From NCBI GenBank assembly GCA_958430865.1, contig CAUDNR010000080.1, forward strand, positions 40,229 through 104,228: 64,000 nt of DNA, read 5' to 3'. The notes below the pieces were generated by a model that made no database searches, was not told where the DNA came from, and was given only the letters and a program-made list of their open reading frames with translations. Each line of letters opens with the position of its first letter. Positions within the stretch are counted from its first letter, which is position 1. Shown piece by piece: positions 32,304-43,343 of this stretch. This DNA comes from Entrophospora sp. SA101. Its lineage: Eukaryota > Glomeromycota > Glomeromycetes > Entrophosporales > Entrophosporaceae. Made by a program: the position numbers and the translations under genes.

Positions 32304-34227
32304 TTAAAGTTTAGCTTTAATATTATTATTTACAGTTGTGATTTCATCATATAACAAAGTAGTGATAAAATCTGAATAATCTTTACCAGCGATCTGACTT
32401 GCCAAATATCGTTTTGCCAAAATATATTTTGTACTACCAAATTTCTGAGGACCAATCTGTCTTTCCAAATTTGTAACTTCTTCATCAAGCAATTTAAGTA
32501 AATATTCACCTGTGATAACTTTACCCTCAATAGTTCTAGCACGATGTTTAGCCCATTGCCATAACTGAGATCTTGAAATTTCAGCAGTTGCAGCATCCTC
32601 CATAAGATTATGAATAGGTACACAACCCAAGCCACGAAGCCATGATTCAATATAGATAAGACCAACTGAGATGTTGTTGCGAATACTTGCTTCAGTGATT
32701 GAACCAGGGAAATTTGTGTTAAGTAAATTCAATGCATTAACATTGACATCTTCACGCCTAATAAAAATTTGATTTGGTGTTTTCAAATGTTCATTAAACA
32801 CATCTAATGCAAGTTTAACAAGGTCAGGATGTGCAACCCAAGTCCCATCATGTCCTGCCTTTACTTCACGAAGTTTATCAGCTCTGACTTTGTTCATGGC
32901 AATCTGATTGGCTGCTGGGTCATTTTTGATGGGGATTTGTGCTGCCATACCACCCATTGCATGTACACCTCTACGGTGACATGTCTTGATCAATAGACGT
33001 ACATATGAATCCATGAATGGAACTGTCATTGTGACATCTGAGCGACTTGGTAAAACAAAGTTGGGATTGTTTCTGAATTTTTTGATCATAGAGAAAATGT
33101 AATCCCATCGACCACAATTAAGTCCGGCAGAATGTTCTTTTAATTCATAAATTATTTCATCCATTTCAAAGGCTGCAAGAATTGTTTCAATCAATACAGT
33201 GGCACGAATTGTTCCTCGAGGAATACCAAGAAGATCTTGTGCAACATTAAATATATCATTCCAAAGTCTTTTGTTATTTTGAGAAAATATAAAAAAATTT
33301 TTAAATAAATAAGGTTTTTTATTTAAAAAAATTGATCAAACGGAAATTAAGTAAAAAATAGAAACCTTGCTTCCAAGTGTGATTCCATTTTAGGCAAATA
33401 GAAATAGGGTCCAATACCTGCTTCAATAGATTTTTTAGCATTATGGAAAAAATATAAACCAAAATCAAAGATTGATGCCGATAGTGGTTCATTGTCAATC
33501 AAGACATGTTTTTCATCTAAATGCCAACCACGAGGACTATTCAATATGTAATATGCATATATGAAATCAATATTAAAATAAAACATTAGAAATATAATTA
33601 ATTTCTTTTAACACATTAAATTGAATTGGGTGGGGTTGAATGTAAATTACCGAACAATTAATGTTGCAATATTTCCATCTTTTCTTAATTCGTATTTCTT
33701 ATTATTACCAGGATTAACATATGTGATTGTTTTTCGAATTGCATCACGTAAATTTACTTGACCATCAATATTATTGGTCCAAGTTGGAGCATTGGAATCT
33801 TAATATAATGATAAAAATTTATAATAACAAAATTTTTTTATTAAATTGATTGTCGATACAAATTAAAAGAAAAATTACCTTCAAAATCTGCCATATAAGT
33901 ATAAGCATTACTATTCAAAGCATTGATAACCATTTTCCTATCAACAGGGCCAGTTATCTCAACACGCCTATCAACCAAACCAGGTGCAGGATAAGCACCA
34001 CGCCAACTATCATTTTCTCTGATGTAAGCAGTTCCAGGTAAAAAATCTGGAAGTATACCACGATCCAATTCTTGTTGTTTAAGAATACGTCGTTGAAGTA
34101 AAGTTTTTCTTGTAGGGTTAAAAGCTCTATGAAGTTTTGCTACAAACTCTAAAGCCTCTGGTGATAATATTTCATTATATTGTTGACTAGTAACTGGTGC
34201 AAGTACTAAAACACCTGGATTAGACAT
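32304..34227 (-). CDS. MLS1: Malate synthase, glyoxylate cycle, peroxisomal
   Basis: Condenses glyoxylate and acetyl-CoA to malate, the second special step of the glyoxylate cycle, needed when carbon comes from lipid or acetate. Exons 34227-33879, 33798-33651, 33536-33366 and 33267-32304; all GT..AG with matching phases; 543 residues, the usual length of fungal malate synthase A. Visible landmarks: [20 protein letters not shown] (glyoxylate/CoA region), TYMADFEDSNAPTW across intron 1, [12 protein letters not shown] (275-282, family signature), [12 protein letters not shown] (from about 362) and [13 protein letters not shown] with the catalytic-base Asp near 447. The protein ends in AKL, a peroxisomal targeting tripeptide. 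The gene looks intact. For a root symbiont that imports host lipids this enzyme allows sugar synthesis from fatty acids (inference). Confidence 0.95.
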
Positions 34228-34590
34228 TTTATTATTATTATTATTTTTGTAGAAAAAAAATTTTTGTTTGCGGATTTGTTTATAAAACAACAACGTATTA
34301 GATTCGAATATGGGGATCTTTTTCAATAGAAACGAGGACAACATCGAGTTAATACCTTATTTATATGTAACTCTTTCAGGTGGGTATAATATTTTGGCTT
34401 AGAATTTTGAACATGACCCCCGAAAACTATATAGATAGATTCCTATCATAGCTGAATCAATCTTTAAAAGCATCATGATTTTTTGCTATAATCAATCGTT
34501 TACTACATCTTATTTATAATCAGCATCTCACTAAAATCTATTTCCAAAAAAGGGAAATACAAGGGTTATATGGAGCACGCTGCAACAAAA
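34228..34590. promoter_or_regulatory. Upstream region of malate synthase
   Basis: About 360 bp between the malate synthase start and a repeat element. It should hold the promoter. No named motif can be claimed. Confidence 0.3.
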
Positions 34591-35530
34591 CTAGGGATGC
34601 CAACGGTCGGTTCGATTCGGTTTCAGTTTTAAAGTCGCGGTTTTCAACCAAAATCGAACCGAACAGCAAAACCGACCGATGCTATATGAAAAATTTTAAT
34701 TTACGATTCTTTTCTTTTTATTCTTTTTATATGATCTTCTCGCACTAGCCAAATATTAAACTCAATTTAAAAATATGGAATAAATAAAAAATTTTTACCA
34801 ATTTTTCTCCATACCATTCACTTTAATAATTTAAACGCATTAAAGATAGTGATCTTTATCACACAAAATACTAAAACCGAACAATTAGTTCATTTTATTT
34901 TTTTATTAATTATTATTATCACACGGAGAAATTTAGTGGATCGATTCAGAAAAAATAATAATTCTTTTTTAAATTTGTTACCCAACAAAAACAGAAAATT
35001 CCTTCCTAAAAATCAAATTTAAAAAACAATGATTATTTGTGAGCTGTTCATATCCATTCCTCTTATCTGTACTTTGCAATTCTTGAGCTCTGCAGAAAAG
35101 AGAAAGATATTATTGTTTATAATCGGTTTGGAATTGTAGAGCCTTAGATTTTCCAAAAAGTGATTGTTTAGCAAATGATTATCGCTTCTAAAACACTCTA
35201 AACAAAAAGAATAATGAAATGCAATACTGATTCCAACTAATTTCTAACTAATTAATAAAAATTATCCTGTCAAAAAGTAATTAATTGACAGAATAATTCA
35301 TGTAACGTTAGAGTACATCACTTTAAATACTAGTAGGAAAAAACCTAAACTCAACAGGTTTGAAATTATACCAAGAAATTCGGCAAAAAAATAGGGGTGA
35401 AAGTAAACTTATATCAAGCAGAACGATTAGTTGATCGGTTTTCTATCGGTTTTTTATCATATAAAACCGACGGTTAACTGGTCGGTTTAAGACCAAAACC
35501 GAAACATAACCGAAACTGGTAAAAACCGCA
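34591..35530. mobile_element. Possible non-autonomous element with CGGTTTT-rich inverted ends
   Basis: The left end (34594-34680) reads GGGATGCCAACGGTCGGTTC, then GGTTTCAGTTTT and mirrored AAAATCGAACCGAAC/AAAACCGACCG. The right end (about 35420-35530) is again rich in CGGTTTT and AAAACCGAC in both orientations. The interior is ordinary AT-rich sequence without coding capacity. Element borders and target duplication could not be fixed, so the call is tentative. Confidence 0.45.
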
Positions 35531-36138
35531 TCAAGCTGTTTAACGACAACACATGAAAAATACAGCCTACGAATGACAAATGGGATTGTACAATGTTTGC
35601 AAGCATTCAACTTTTTGAAATAAGGCTCGTAGACGGCACAAAAAAAAAGCCAAATTTACTAAAAAAAGTGATGCCATGTCCTGGAGGAGAATGGCTAAGC
35701 ATAATTGTTTTCCCAAAAAAATCCGAGTTATTGACAGTCTTAATAATAGTGTATTTTTTGTTTCACAAAAGATTTCTCCCGATTCACGTCAATTATCTAC
35801 CCGTACAACCTAAAAATTGATGCCAACCAACTTGTTTGTTGTACTTGGTCATCACCATCACCTTCGTTCAAAAGATCAACCGNNNNNNNNNNAAAGATTA
35901 ACATCACTTTTGACCAAAGTGAAAGAATAATCAATAAACCGTTTAATTAAAATTTTATATTAAACAAATATTTCGGATCTTGCTTATAAGAGTAGAGTAG
36001 TTTTTATTCGTAATACAAATTCTTCTTGGCAATAATAATAAGAATGGTGATACGAACTTTAGAGCCAATCAAAACAAACATACTAATGCATTTCTCAAAT
36101 ATAGTGTAGTACAAAAATAATTTAAACTTAATTCAACA
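35531..36138. other. Intergenic region with assembly gap
   Basis: No supported gene. An open stretch at 35593-35820 (75 codons) has a piece VMPCPGGEWLSIIVFPK with plausible composition but no family. Ten N bases lie at 35883-35892, so the order across it is uncertain. Confidence 0.4.
35883..35892. other. Assembly gap (10 N)
   Basis: Ten N bases in intergenic sequence upstream of the CDK gene. Confidence 1.
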
Positions 36139-36381
36139 ATGTCAAGATATAAAGCTTCTTCTTTCTGGGAATCTGAAAGAGACAAAGAAAGAGACATAGA
36201 GAGAGAGAGAGAAAAGGAAAGAGTAAGAGAAAAAGACAGAATTGAAGAAAGAGACATAGAAAGAGAAAGGGAAAGAGAAAGGGAAAAAGAAAGATATACA
36301 GAGAGAGCGCGAACTGGAGGAAGAGAGAGAGAAAGATATATGGAAAGAGAAAAAGATATCGAAAGAAATAGAAAGAGATAA
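36139..36381 (+). CDS. Arg/Glu-repeat open frame upstream of the CDK
   Basis: An ATG frame of 80 residues, beginning MSRYKASSFWESERDKERDI and then almost entirely RE, ERE and KER units, a strongly charged single-helix composition. After the TAA the same kind of composition continues (DNERDRNNKREWDRG, 36400-36560) in the same frame. This suggests a longer charged protein interrupted by a stop or an unseen intron. RE/RD tracts occur in splicing factors and in the N-termini of some CDKs. Whether it belongs to the CDK 60 bp downstream is unknown. The purine-rich repeat could equally be a non-coding microsatellite. Confidence 0.35.
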   Translation: MSRYKASSFWESERDKERDIEREREKERVREKDRIEERDIEREREREREKERYTERARTGGRERERYMEREKDIERNRKR

Positions 36382-36620
36382 AAAAATAATAGCGATATTG
36401 ATACTGACAACGAAAGAGATAGAAATAATAAAAGAGAGTGGGATAGAGGGAAAATTCAAGATAATAGAAACTATAACAAAGATTGGGAGAGAAATACAGT
36501 GAAAAATATTGAGAGAGAAACTACTAGTTGGGGAAAATCACAGATAAAAAACGAAGCGTTTTATGAACAGTATGTATAGATACATATATATATATATATA
36601 TATACATACACCATTATAAT

Positions 36621-37913
36621 ATGGGTGATAGATATATAAAGATTGAAGAAGTTGGAGAAGGTTAGTATTTTTTTTAACAAATATAAAATCCACAAACAAT
36701 GAATAATTAATTCCTTACTATTATTATTATTTTTTATAATAATAAAATAAATAAAAAAGGAACATTTGGTGTGGTATATAGAGGTAGAGATAAAAAAACA
36801 GGACCGCCATACCCTATACAGCTGTTAGAGAAATATCAATATTAAAAAGAATTAATAACAAGAACATTGTAAAGTAAGGTGTTCTTTTTTTTGGGGAGGA
36901 ATTTTTATGTTTAGTGGATGATGTTGTTGATTAATTTGATTTGTTAAAATCTTTAAGTTATTGTTATTAGTTATTAATTATATAATTGATAGATTATTGG
37001 ATACAGTTCAATCTGAAAATAATATATATTTAGTATTTGAATATCTTGAAACTGACTTAAAGAAATATATAAAAAATAATAACGGTTTATCGGAAATAAT
37101 TGTCAAAGTAATCAATTAATCAATTCAACTAATTTAGAAATCCTATCAATTAATCAATTAATCAATTAAACACTCTCACTCTCAATTATTATTAAAGAAA
37201 TTTTTGTGGCAATTAATGAATGGCGTTTGTTTTTGTCATTCGCATCGAATTCTCCATCAAGACTTGAAACCGCATAACTTGTTGATTGATTCTAATGGGA
37301 ATTTAAAATTAGCTGATTTTGGATCAGCAAGAGTATGTAGTCTTCCAATAAAAGCTCATACTCATGAGGTAACATTTGATTATCTATATATATCAATCAA
37401 TTGTCTGATTCACGAATAATAAATCCTAATTATTGTAATTATTATTATTATTGTAGGTTGTAACTTTATGGTACAGAGCACCTGAAATACTTCTCGGATG
37501 TCAACAATATTCAACTGGTGTAGATATTTGGAGTGTAGCCTGTATATTTGCTGAAATGTTTTTGAATGATGCTTTATTCAGAGGTATATATATTTTGGTA
37601 ATGATGATGGTGATAGAAAAGAAAAAATTTGCTAATTATAAGAAAATAATTTTCTAGGTGGCAGTGGAATAGACCAACTTTTTAAAATATTTAGGTATTT
37701 TATTTATATAGATTTTTATTATATATTATAAATTGACTAAAATGGTTTTTTCCCACGCCACACAAAACAAGTTTACTTGGTACACCAAATGAAAATACAT
37801 GGCCTGGAGTTTCGAACTTGCAAAATTATAAAGTAAATTTCCCTAACTGGGTAGCAAAATCATTAAAATCACGTATTCCAAACCTGGACTATGAAGCAAT
37901 CGATTTATTAGAG
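36621..37913 (+). pseudogene. Cyclin-dependent kinase (CDK1/2-like), internally deleted and lacking its last exon
   Basis: Exons: 36621-36660, 36760-36873, 36993-37107, 37198-37368, 37457-37583, 37658-37694, 37772-37913, with tight GT..AG introns. Seen in order: MGDRYIKIEEVGEGTFGVVY (glycine loop), a cyclin-binding helix PYTAVRE (like PSTAIRE), [79 protein letters not shown] and YEAIDLLE. Three defects. Exon 2 lacks about 13 codons between KKTG and PYTAVRE, including the ATP-binding VALKK lysine, and its length breaks the frame. The catalytic HRD reads HQD. The C-terminal exon is absent because sequence from another locus begins in the TA tract after the donor at 37914. Splicing to the next acceptor (38053) would give about six foreign residues and a stop. 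Family assignment is firm; function is doubtful. Confidence 0.8.
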
Positions 37914-38053
37914 GTACTTATATATATATATATATATATACATACATACATACATACATATATGTTTATGATTTTCTTTCTTTTGAAAATCATAATCGAT
38001 CAATCTTCTTATCTTTCCCAATTCTTTTTTTCCTTCCTCTTTCCACATAAAAG

Positions 38054-38926
38054 ATTTACCAACAATTCCATTAGTGTGTTTCGATGTGACTCATGATCCA
38101 ATCGCTAAAATTGAACGTAGTCTACGTGTATCTATTGCAAATATTGATCAAAACGATGATCCAAATCTTGTCATTCAACAATTAACCAACAACATTTCTA
38201 ATCTAAAACTGCCAAAGAAATGGGGAACAATAGACACTACTACTCTGTATTATCGTATAGGTACTTGGAAAGATTCTCTACATCATGATTTAAAAAATGA
38301 AATATCTTATAAATCGTTTTGGGATGAATTTTCAAAGAGAAAATCGGAAGTCCAATTAATTGTATACACTAGACAACCTGCTATAAATAGTAATCTATCT
38401 ATCCATTTATCTGTCTATCTGTATATAATATATGATAAAGTAATAATATTTCAAAATTTTAATTATTTAGCACCACTTACTCCAAGAAAAAGCCCGCCAA
38501 GATTACAACAAATTCCAGGTCTTGATTATAATTCAGGTTGAAAAATTTTTTTTAACAATGATATTAATAAATGTTAATAAATCCATTAATCAACTAATCC
38601 ATTAATCAAACAATCAACCAATGTTATTAGATAGCTCAACGCACTCGCCAACGTTAATACAATTGAAATCAGTAACTATTAGATCACCAAATAGAACATA
38701 CAAACAGAACATAGCAATCACTGATAAAACAACTTTTTCTTCACTTTTAGCCTTTGCAATTAAGAAACCACCTCCACCAGGTAAACAATTTGTTCTACAA
38801 AGTGCTGACGGAGAATTAGAATATATGCCCGAGGATCCGGTTAGGAAAGTAATCCATGGTACACTTCATGCTGATGTTGTGGTAAAAATGGAAGATATTA
38901 ACGAAGTAGATTTTACTAAATTTTAA
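38054..38926 (+). pseudogene. Unrecognised four-exon gene, copy lacking exon 1
   Basis: Exons 2-4 of the 413-residue protein at 38054-38389, 38471-38536 and 38631-38926, unchanged. Exon 1 with its start codon and basic N-terminus is replaced by the CDK gene. The CDK intron is phase 0 while exon 2 here needs phase 1, so a CDK fusion read-through is out of frame. No promoter or start is evident. Confidence 0.75.
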
Positions 38927-40563
38927 AATTGAACTATTTATATATGTATATATATATTATAATAATACTAATAATATATAAATATATTATTGATATATAT
39001 ATATATATACATTGTACAGAAAGATTTATTATCATTGTTATATGATAAAAAATAGTTAATAATTAATAATTAATAATAATAATAATAATTAATAATAATA
39101 ATATAGTTTGATTTTTTGAAGAACAGTTTTTTAAAAAAAAATTTTTTTTAATTTTTAAATTTTTTTGTAATATATTTCATTAAATTTTTTTGTAATTAAA
39201 ATACATATATTTGCTTATTAATAATTGTGTTTATTGTGAATATATATTGGTTTTCCTTTTTTTTAAAAAAAAAAAAAAAAAAGAATAATTGTCTGAAATT
39301 TACACTCTTCTTTCGAAAAAGTGTATTATTTCTATATTGTCATTACATCCATATATTGCAGGAGAGTTGGAAGTATTATTTATTATTGGTGGTAATGGTG
39401 AATGATGATGATGCCACTACGACTTCTACGACTTCATCAATTCTGAGCTTTTTTCCTTTTATGAGATGAGTGATGATGATGATGAAACTGCCATCATCTT
39501 ATCAATTAATACTTTTCCTTTTTGTACTTCTTCTCTATTTTTTCCCCCTTTTCTTTTTTTCCTGCTAATGCTGCAGCTAATTCAGCAACTGGTTTCTGTG
39601 GTTGTTGACATATCTTATCAGCTGGTGAAAATTTGAGTCTTTGGCTTTGGTGGCAACTGTTCATTCTCAATCAATTGCCCGTTATATTGTTCAGTTTTGT
39701 ATTGGAAAAATTCTTGTGATGGTCCAATTTGAATTTCCATGAATACTTGTTTTCTGGTGAATTACCAACTTTCTTGACTGAATATTTGGTTTTATTGGTT
39801 CCATGAAATAATTTCTTTGGAACTGATTGATGATTGTTCCAGTCCGAGCCCCTTCAATTTAAAGAAATTCTCATCCACCATCTCTTCAACAATATCATAT
39901 ACAAGTTACAAATGAATCTTCATTCTCCAATATTATTTCATCGATGATGAAGCGCTATGTAGCAAAATCATTACAACATTCTGGTTTTGCTAGAACATTT
40001 AGGAAATATCTTGATAATCATGATAAAAGAATGATAGTTGAGCATGTTCTTTATGAAAATGGAATAGGATTATTAGATGATATTGACTCTTACCTCGAGA
40101 TTATTTGAAGGATTTAAGAAGAAGATTGGATGCTTGCTTTTAATAATCAATCCAAATGGCAGTGATGGCGGTTCCAACAATTCAGAAAAGATTACGGCAA
40201 GACTTGTTTCATAATTCATTTCTAATGGTGGTGTCTCTTTTGGCTATTATTATTATTATTACAAATAACAACGTTGTAACAGCCGAAGAATCACTAGAAA
40301 TAGAATTGGCAAAGATAGAAAGTGGGCGCAACAGCAGCAGCAGAATAGCATCTTCAGAAGTGCTTTATTCCCGGTCAGTGTTTTCCACGGGCATTGGACA
40401 AAAGTATAATCTGATATTTTTTTTTTAAAGAAGGGAAGCAACTCCCACCATTCTAAATAAGTAAAAAAAAATTTTCACAAAGATTTCACATAATGAAAAT
40501 ATTGAACATGACAACCGTTTCTACGATAATTTACATATACATAATATTTTAATATTTGATAAG
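38927..40563. other. Block Q non-coding part, copy 3
   Basis: Same as 21335-22971. No gene supported. Confidence 0.35.
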
Positions 40564-40661
40564 TACAGTCAAACCTCATTTCAACGAATCTTGCATTATA
40601 TAAAAACATATAGAATTCATCGAAATGTGATTAGATTCAATTTGTGCGAGGTTTAATTGTA
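40564..40661. mobile_element. MITE-like element A, copy 3
   Basis: Same sequence as 1444-1541. Confidence 0.6.
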
Positions 40662-40724
40662 TTGCCTTCACTATGTAAAATCTTTGCGAACCTTTTTTAA
40701 TCTTTTATTGTTTATTTTATCAAA

Positions 40725-40850
40725 TACAGTCAAAACCTCGTTTCAACGAGTGGTTGGACACATAAGAAAGGATCATTCAAAATTCGTTGAAACGTGAATT
40801 TAATTACAGTTCGCTGAAACGAAGTTCTTCGAAACGAGGGTTTGACTGTA
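40725..40850. mobile_element. MITE-like element B, copy 3
   Basis: Same sequence as 1605-1730. Confidence 0.75.
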
Positions 40851-42675
40851 CAAACGAAATATGATGATATAACAACGGGAATGAAAGAATTCTTAAATTT
40901 TTATCATAATTTTTTTAACAAGCAAAATTTATATTTTTTCTGAGACATTAAAAGTGACAGGCACAGACAGACGCCAACTTACGTAATTTTTCAATTGGTT
41001 GTTGACCTATTAATTTTATATATTGAGATTCATATACATCTGTATAAAATCCCTATTGCTGTATTCTTTGAATTAATGCATTATTTAAACAATCTGCTAA
41101 ACTTACCTAAAATTTTATTTGCCAAAATGATTCCAGTGTGGTTTTCATGAAGAGGTACAAGATCAAGTAATATTTTCATCATCATCAACCCAATATGCCG
41201 TAACACCAAGATATCCCTGATTTGTAGTTGTGGAAGACCAGGTATCTGTTGTAAGGGATATCTTGTGTGAAAAATAACTAATCATTTTCTTAATGATAAT
41301 TTTTCGCTTCTTAAAATTGATACAATCCAATTATTTGGCATCAAGGTAACTTATAACGTAAATCAACAAAATATTTATCCTCAAAGGATTTAATTTATTT
41401 TTAATTTTGAATCATTGGAAATCGAATATTGTTTAATATTATTATTGTTGAGAATATTTTTACGTTTATTTTGAAAATGACGTACTAATGCCTGTAACTT
41501 AACTTTGCAAAATGTACATTCTACAGAACCATATTTCAAATATTGACGATCTGCTTTTGTATTTTTAATGGTAAATTTTGTTAATGTTAAGGTTGAGGTT
41601 GACATTGATGTTGAAGATGGTCTCGAGTATAAAAATTGACAGCCCAATTTTTTTCTTAACACACTGTATATCATATAACTGTTACTTCCAAGTATATTGA
41701 TGAGCTTCTGGATCGGGAAGCACGTATCAGCAGGCACCATCCCCGTATATTAGCAATAGGATCTCTTGACCGCTCCATTTTATCAATCTGCGTGTTAAAT
41801 CTACCTTCAAGCATTCTGAGAATATTCCTATGGTATGGGCAATCCTGGGTACTCGCTGGCTCTCTAAAGTAATGCTTGTCAAGAAAATGGCCCAAAATTG
41901 TACAAACTTGTCCACCGATGTAGGATTATTTTATGATTAACTCTGTATTAGGGATCGTATTTCTTCTCTTTATGTGGCTACAAAAAAAGGAGTATATTGA
42001 CATAAGCATTTCATATGATTAAAAACCTTAATCGACGCTAATATCTTACATTTTACGAAAATCATCCACAGGCATAGAAACTTTTGGATATCAAAGTCAC
42101 AAGGTTGGTGAATTACTTACTATCTACAGAATTCTTGACTTATGCCCAAATCTGCGTTGGATAAAACCATCAAAGAGACAAAAGAAATACGGAGGATTGT
42201 TGTAAATCAATACAGGAAGGAAATCGAATTACGAGAAATATTGTTATGGCTTCTAGATGCCCATTCAAACCTATTTATATTTGAAAACCATTTATTACTA
42301 ATTTCTGGGCAGTAAACATGTAAATAATTATCATAAGGATTCTAAAATGACTTGGTATTGTTGTTTATAGTAAAAATAATTTTGCTATTGTAATATGATT
42401 AATCAATTTATCAATTATCCTACTTAATATATATATACTGTATATTCATTGTTCAAATAGCCTGAAAATCTTGTAAATTCTTTTGTGACATTTCTTTCCA
42501 ATGCCTTTGCAACCATCTCCTGGTTAACCAATAGCGGATTTTTCCCAGTAAATTTTATCCGTATTGCAATCACAATTATTAAATTATAAAAGACTAAACA
42601 CTTAATAAATGAAAAATTGTTGCTAATCCATAATTTTGAATTTTACTAATTGTACCAAATAATAATATGAGGATT
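40851..42675. other. Intergenic, no confident gene, copy 3
   Basis: Same as 23259-25083. No gene supported. Confidence 0.35.
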
Positions 42676-42780
42676 GTTGTATGTGAAAATGAAATTATGT
42701 GAATTCGCAATTCACATATGTGAAATTCAAATTAACTCCATAATATTTCAATTTCACATAATTTCAATTTCACATACAAC
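42676..42780. mobile_element. Hairpin/MITE-like inverted repeat, copy 2
   Basis: Same sequence as 25084-25188, here upstream of the truncated ATPase starts. Confidence 0.65.
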
Positions 42781-42903
42781 AAGGATATTAAATTCATTGA
42801 TCACTAGAAAGCTTTTTATAGATAGGCCAATCAATTCAGAAAGCCATATTTGGGAAATCTAACTGTAACAGTAATAGTAACAGTAATAATTTAATAATAT
42901 TAA

Positions 42904-43301
42904 TTTGCCTTTTTTATTTATTTTTATTTTTTATAAAATAAAATTTTTAACTTTCAACCCAGTGATGGCAAAAGTCAACATTGGCTCCGAAATAATTCCC
43001 CTCAAAACGATTAATAATTCTGTCAATGATGATAACATTAAAGTTATTACGGAAAATATAAAAATATGTCAGATAAAAGTACAGGGAATGACTTGTGCAT
43101 CATTTGCCTTTTTTATTTATTTTTATTTTTTATAAAATAAAATTTTTAACTTTCAACCCAGTGATGGCAAAAGTCAACATTGGCTCCGAAATAATTCCCC
43201 TCAAAACGATTAATAATTCTGTCAATGATGATAACATTAAAGTTATTACGGAAAATATAAAAATATGTCAGATAAAAGTACAGGGAATGACTTGTGCATC
43301 A
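42904..43301 (+). repeat. 199-bp tandem duplication of the ATPase start
   Basis: 42904-43102 is repeated as 43103-43301. The unit runs from TTTGCCTTTTTTATT just upstream of the ATPase start codon to the CATCA inside the GMTCAS coding sequence. Both units break at the same base relative to the intact gene (25511), once into a second unit and once into the channel gene. Confidence 0.95.
42965..43135 (+). pseudogene. CCC2: Copper ATPase fragment 1 (N-terminus only)
   Basis: Start codon and first 46 codons of the ATPase (to GMTCAS), then ten out-of-context codons ([10 protein letters not shown]) and a stop, read from the duplicated leader. The second Cys of the metal site, the remaining transport domains and all catalytic motifs are absent. 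It cannot be a transporter. Confidence 0.85.
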
Positions 43302-43343
43302 TTAATTGGAACAATTATTGTTAGTATTAATCTTTGTCATTAA
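43164..43343 (+). pseudogene. CCC2: Copper ATPase fragment 2 (N-terminus only)
   Basis: Second unit of the tandem duplication. It encodes the same first 46 residues, then LIGTIIVSINLCH and a stop. The last codons are the antisense of the 3' end of the channel gene, with which it overlaps tail to tail by about 42 bp. Confidence 0.85.

Larger units (their letters stand above)
37920..43103 (+). repeat. Third direct copy of P-end, Q and ATPase start
   Basis: Equals 20328-25511 at an offset of 17592. It enters inside a TA microsatellite in the CDK intron and leaves inside the ATPase metal-binding motif (GCATCAT). It lacks exon 1 of the unrecognised gene and 95 percent of the ATPase. Confidence 0.95.

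Noticed and set aside
36069..36459. Ser/Leu/Phe-rich minus-strand open frames
   Set aside because: Complement of the purine repeat that encodes the Arg/Glu tract; low complexity only.
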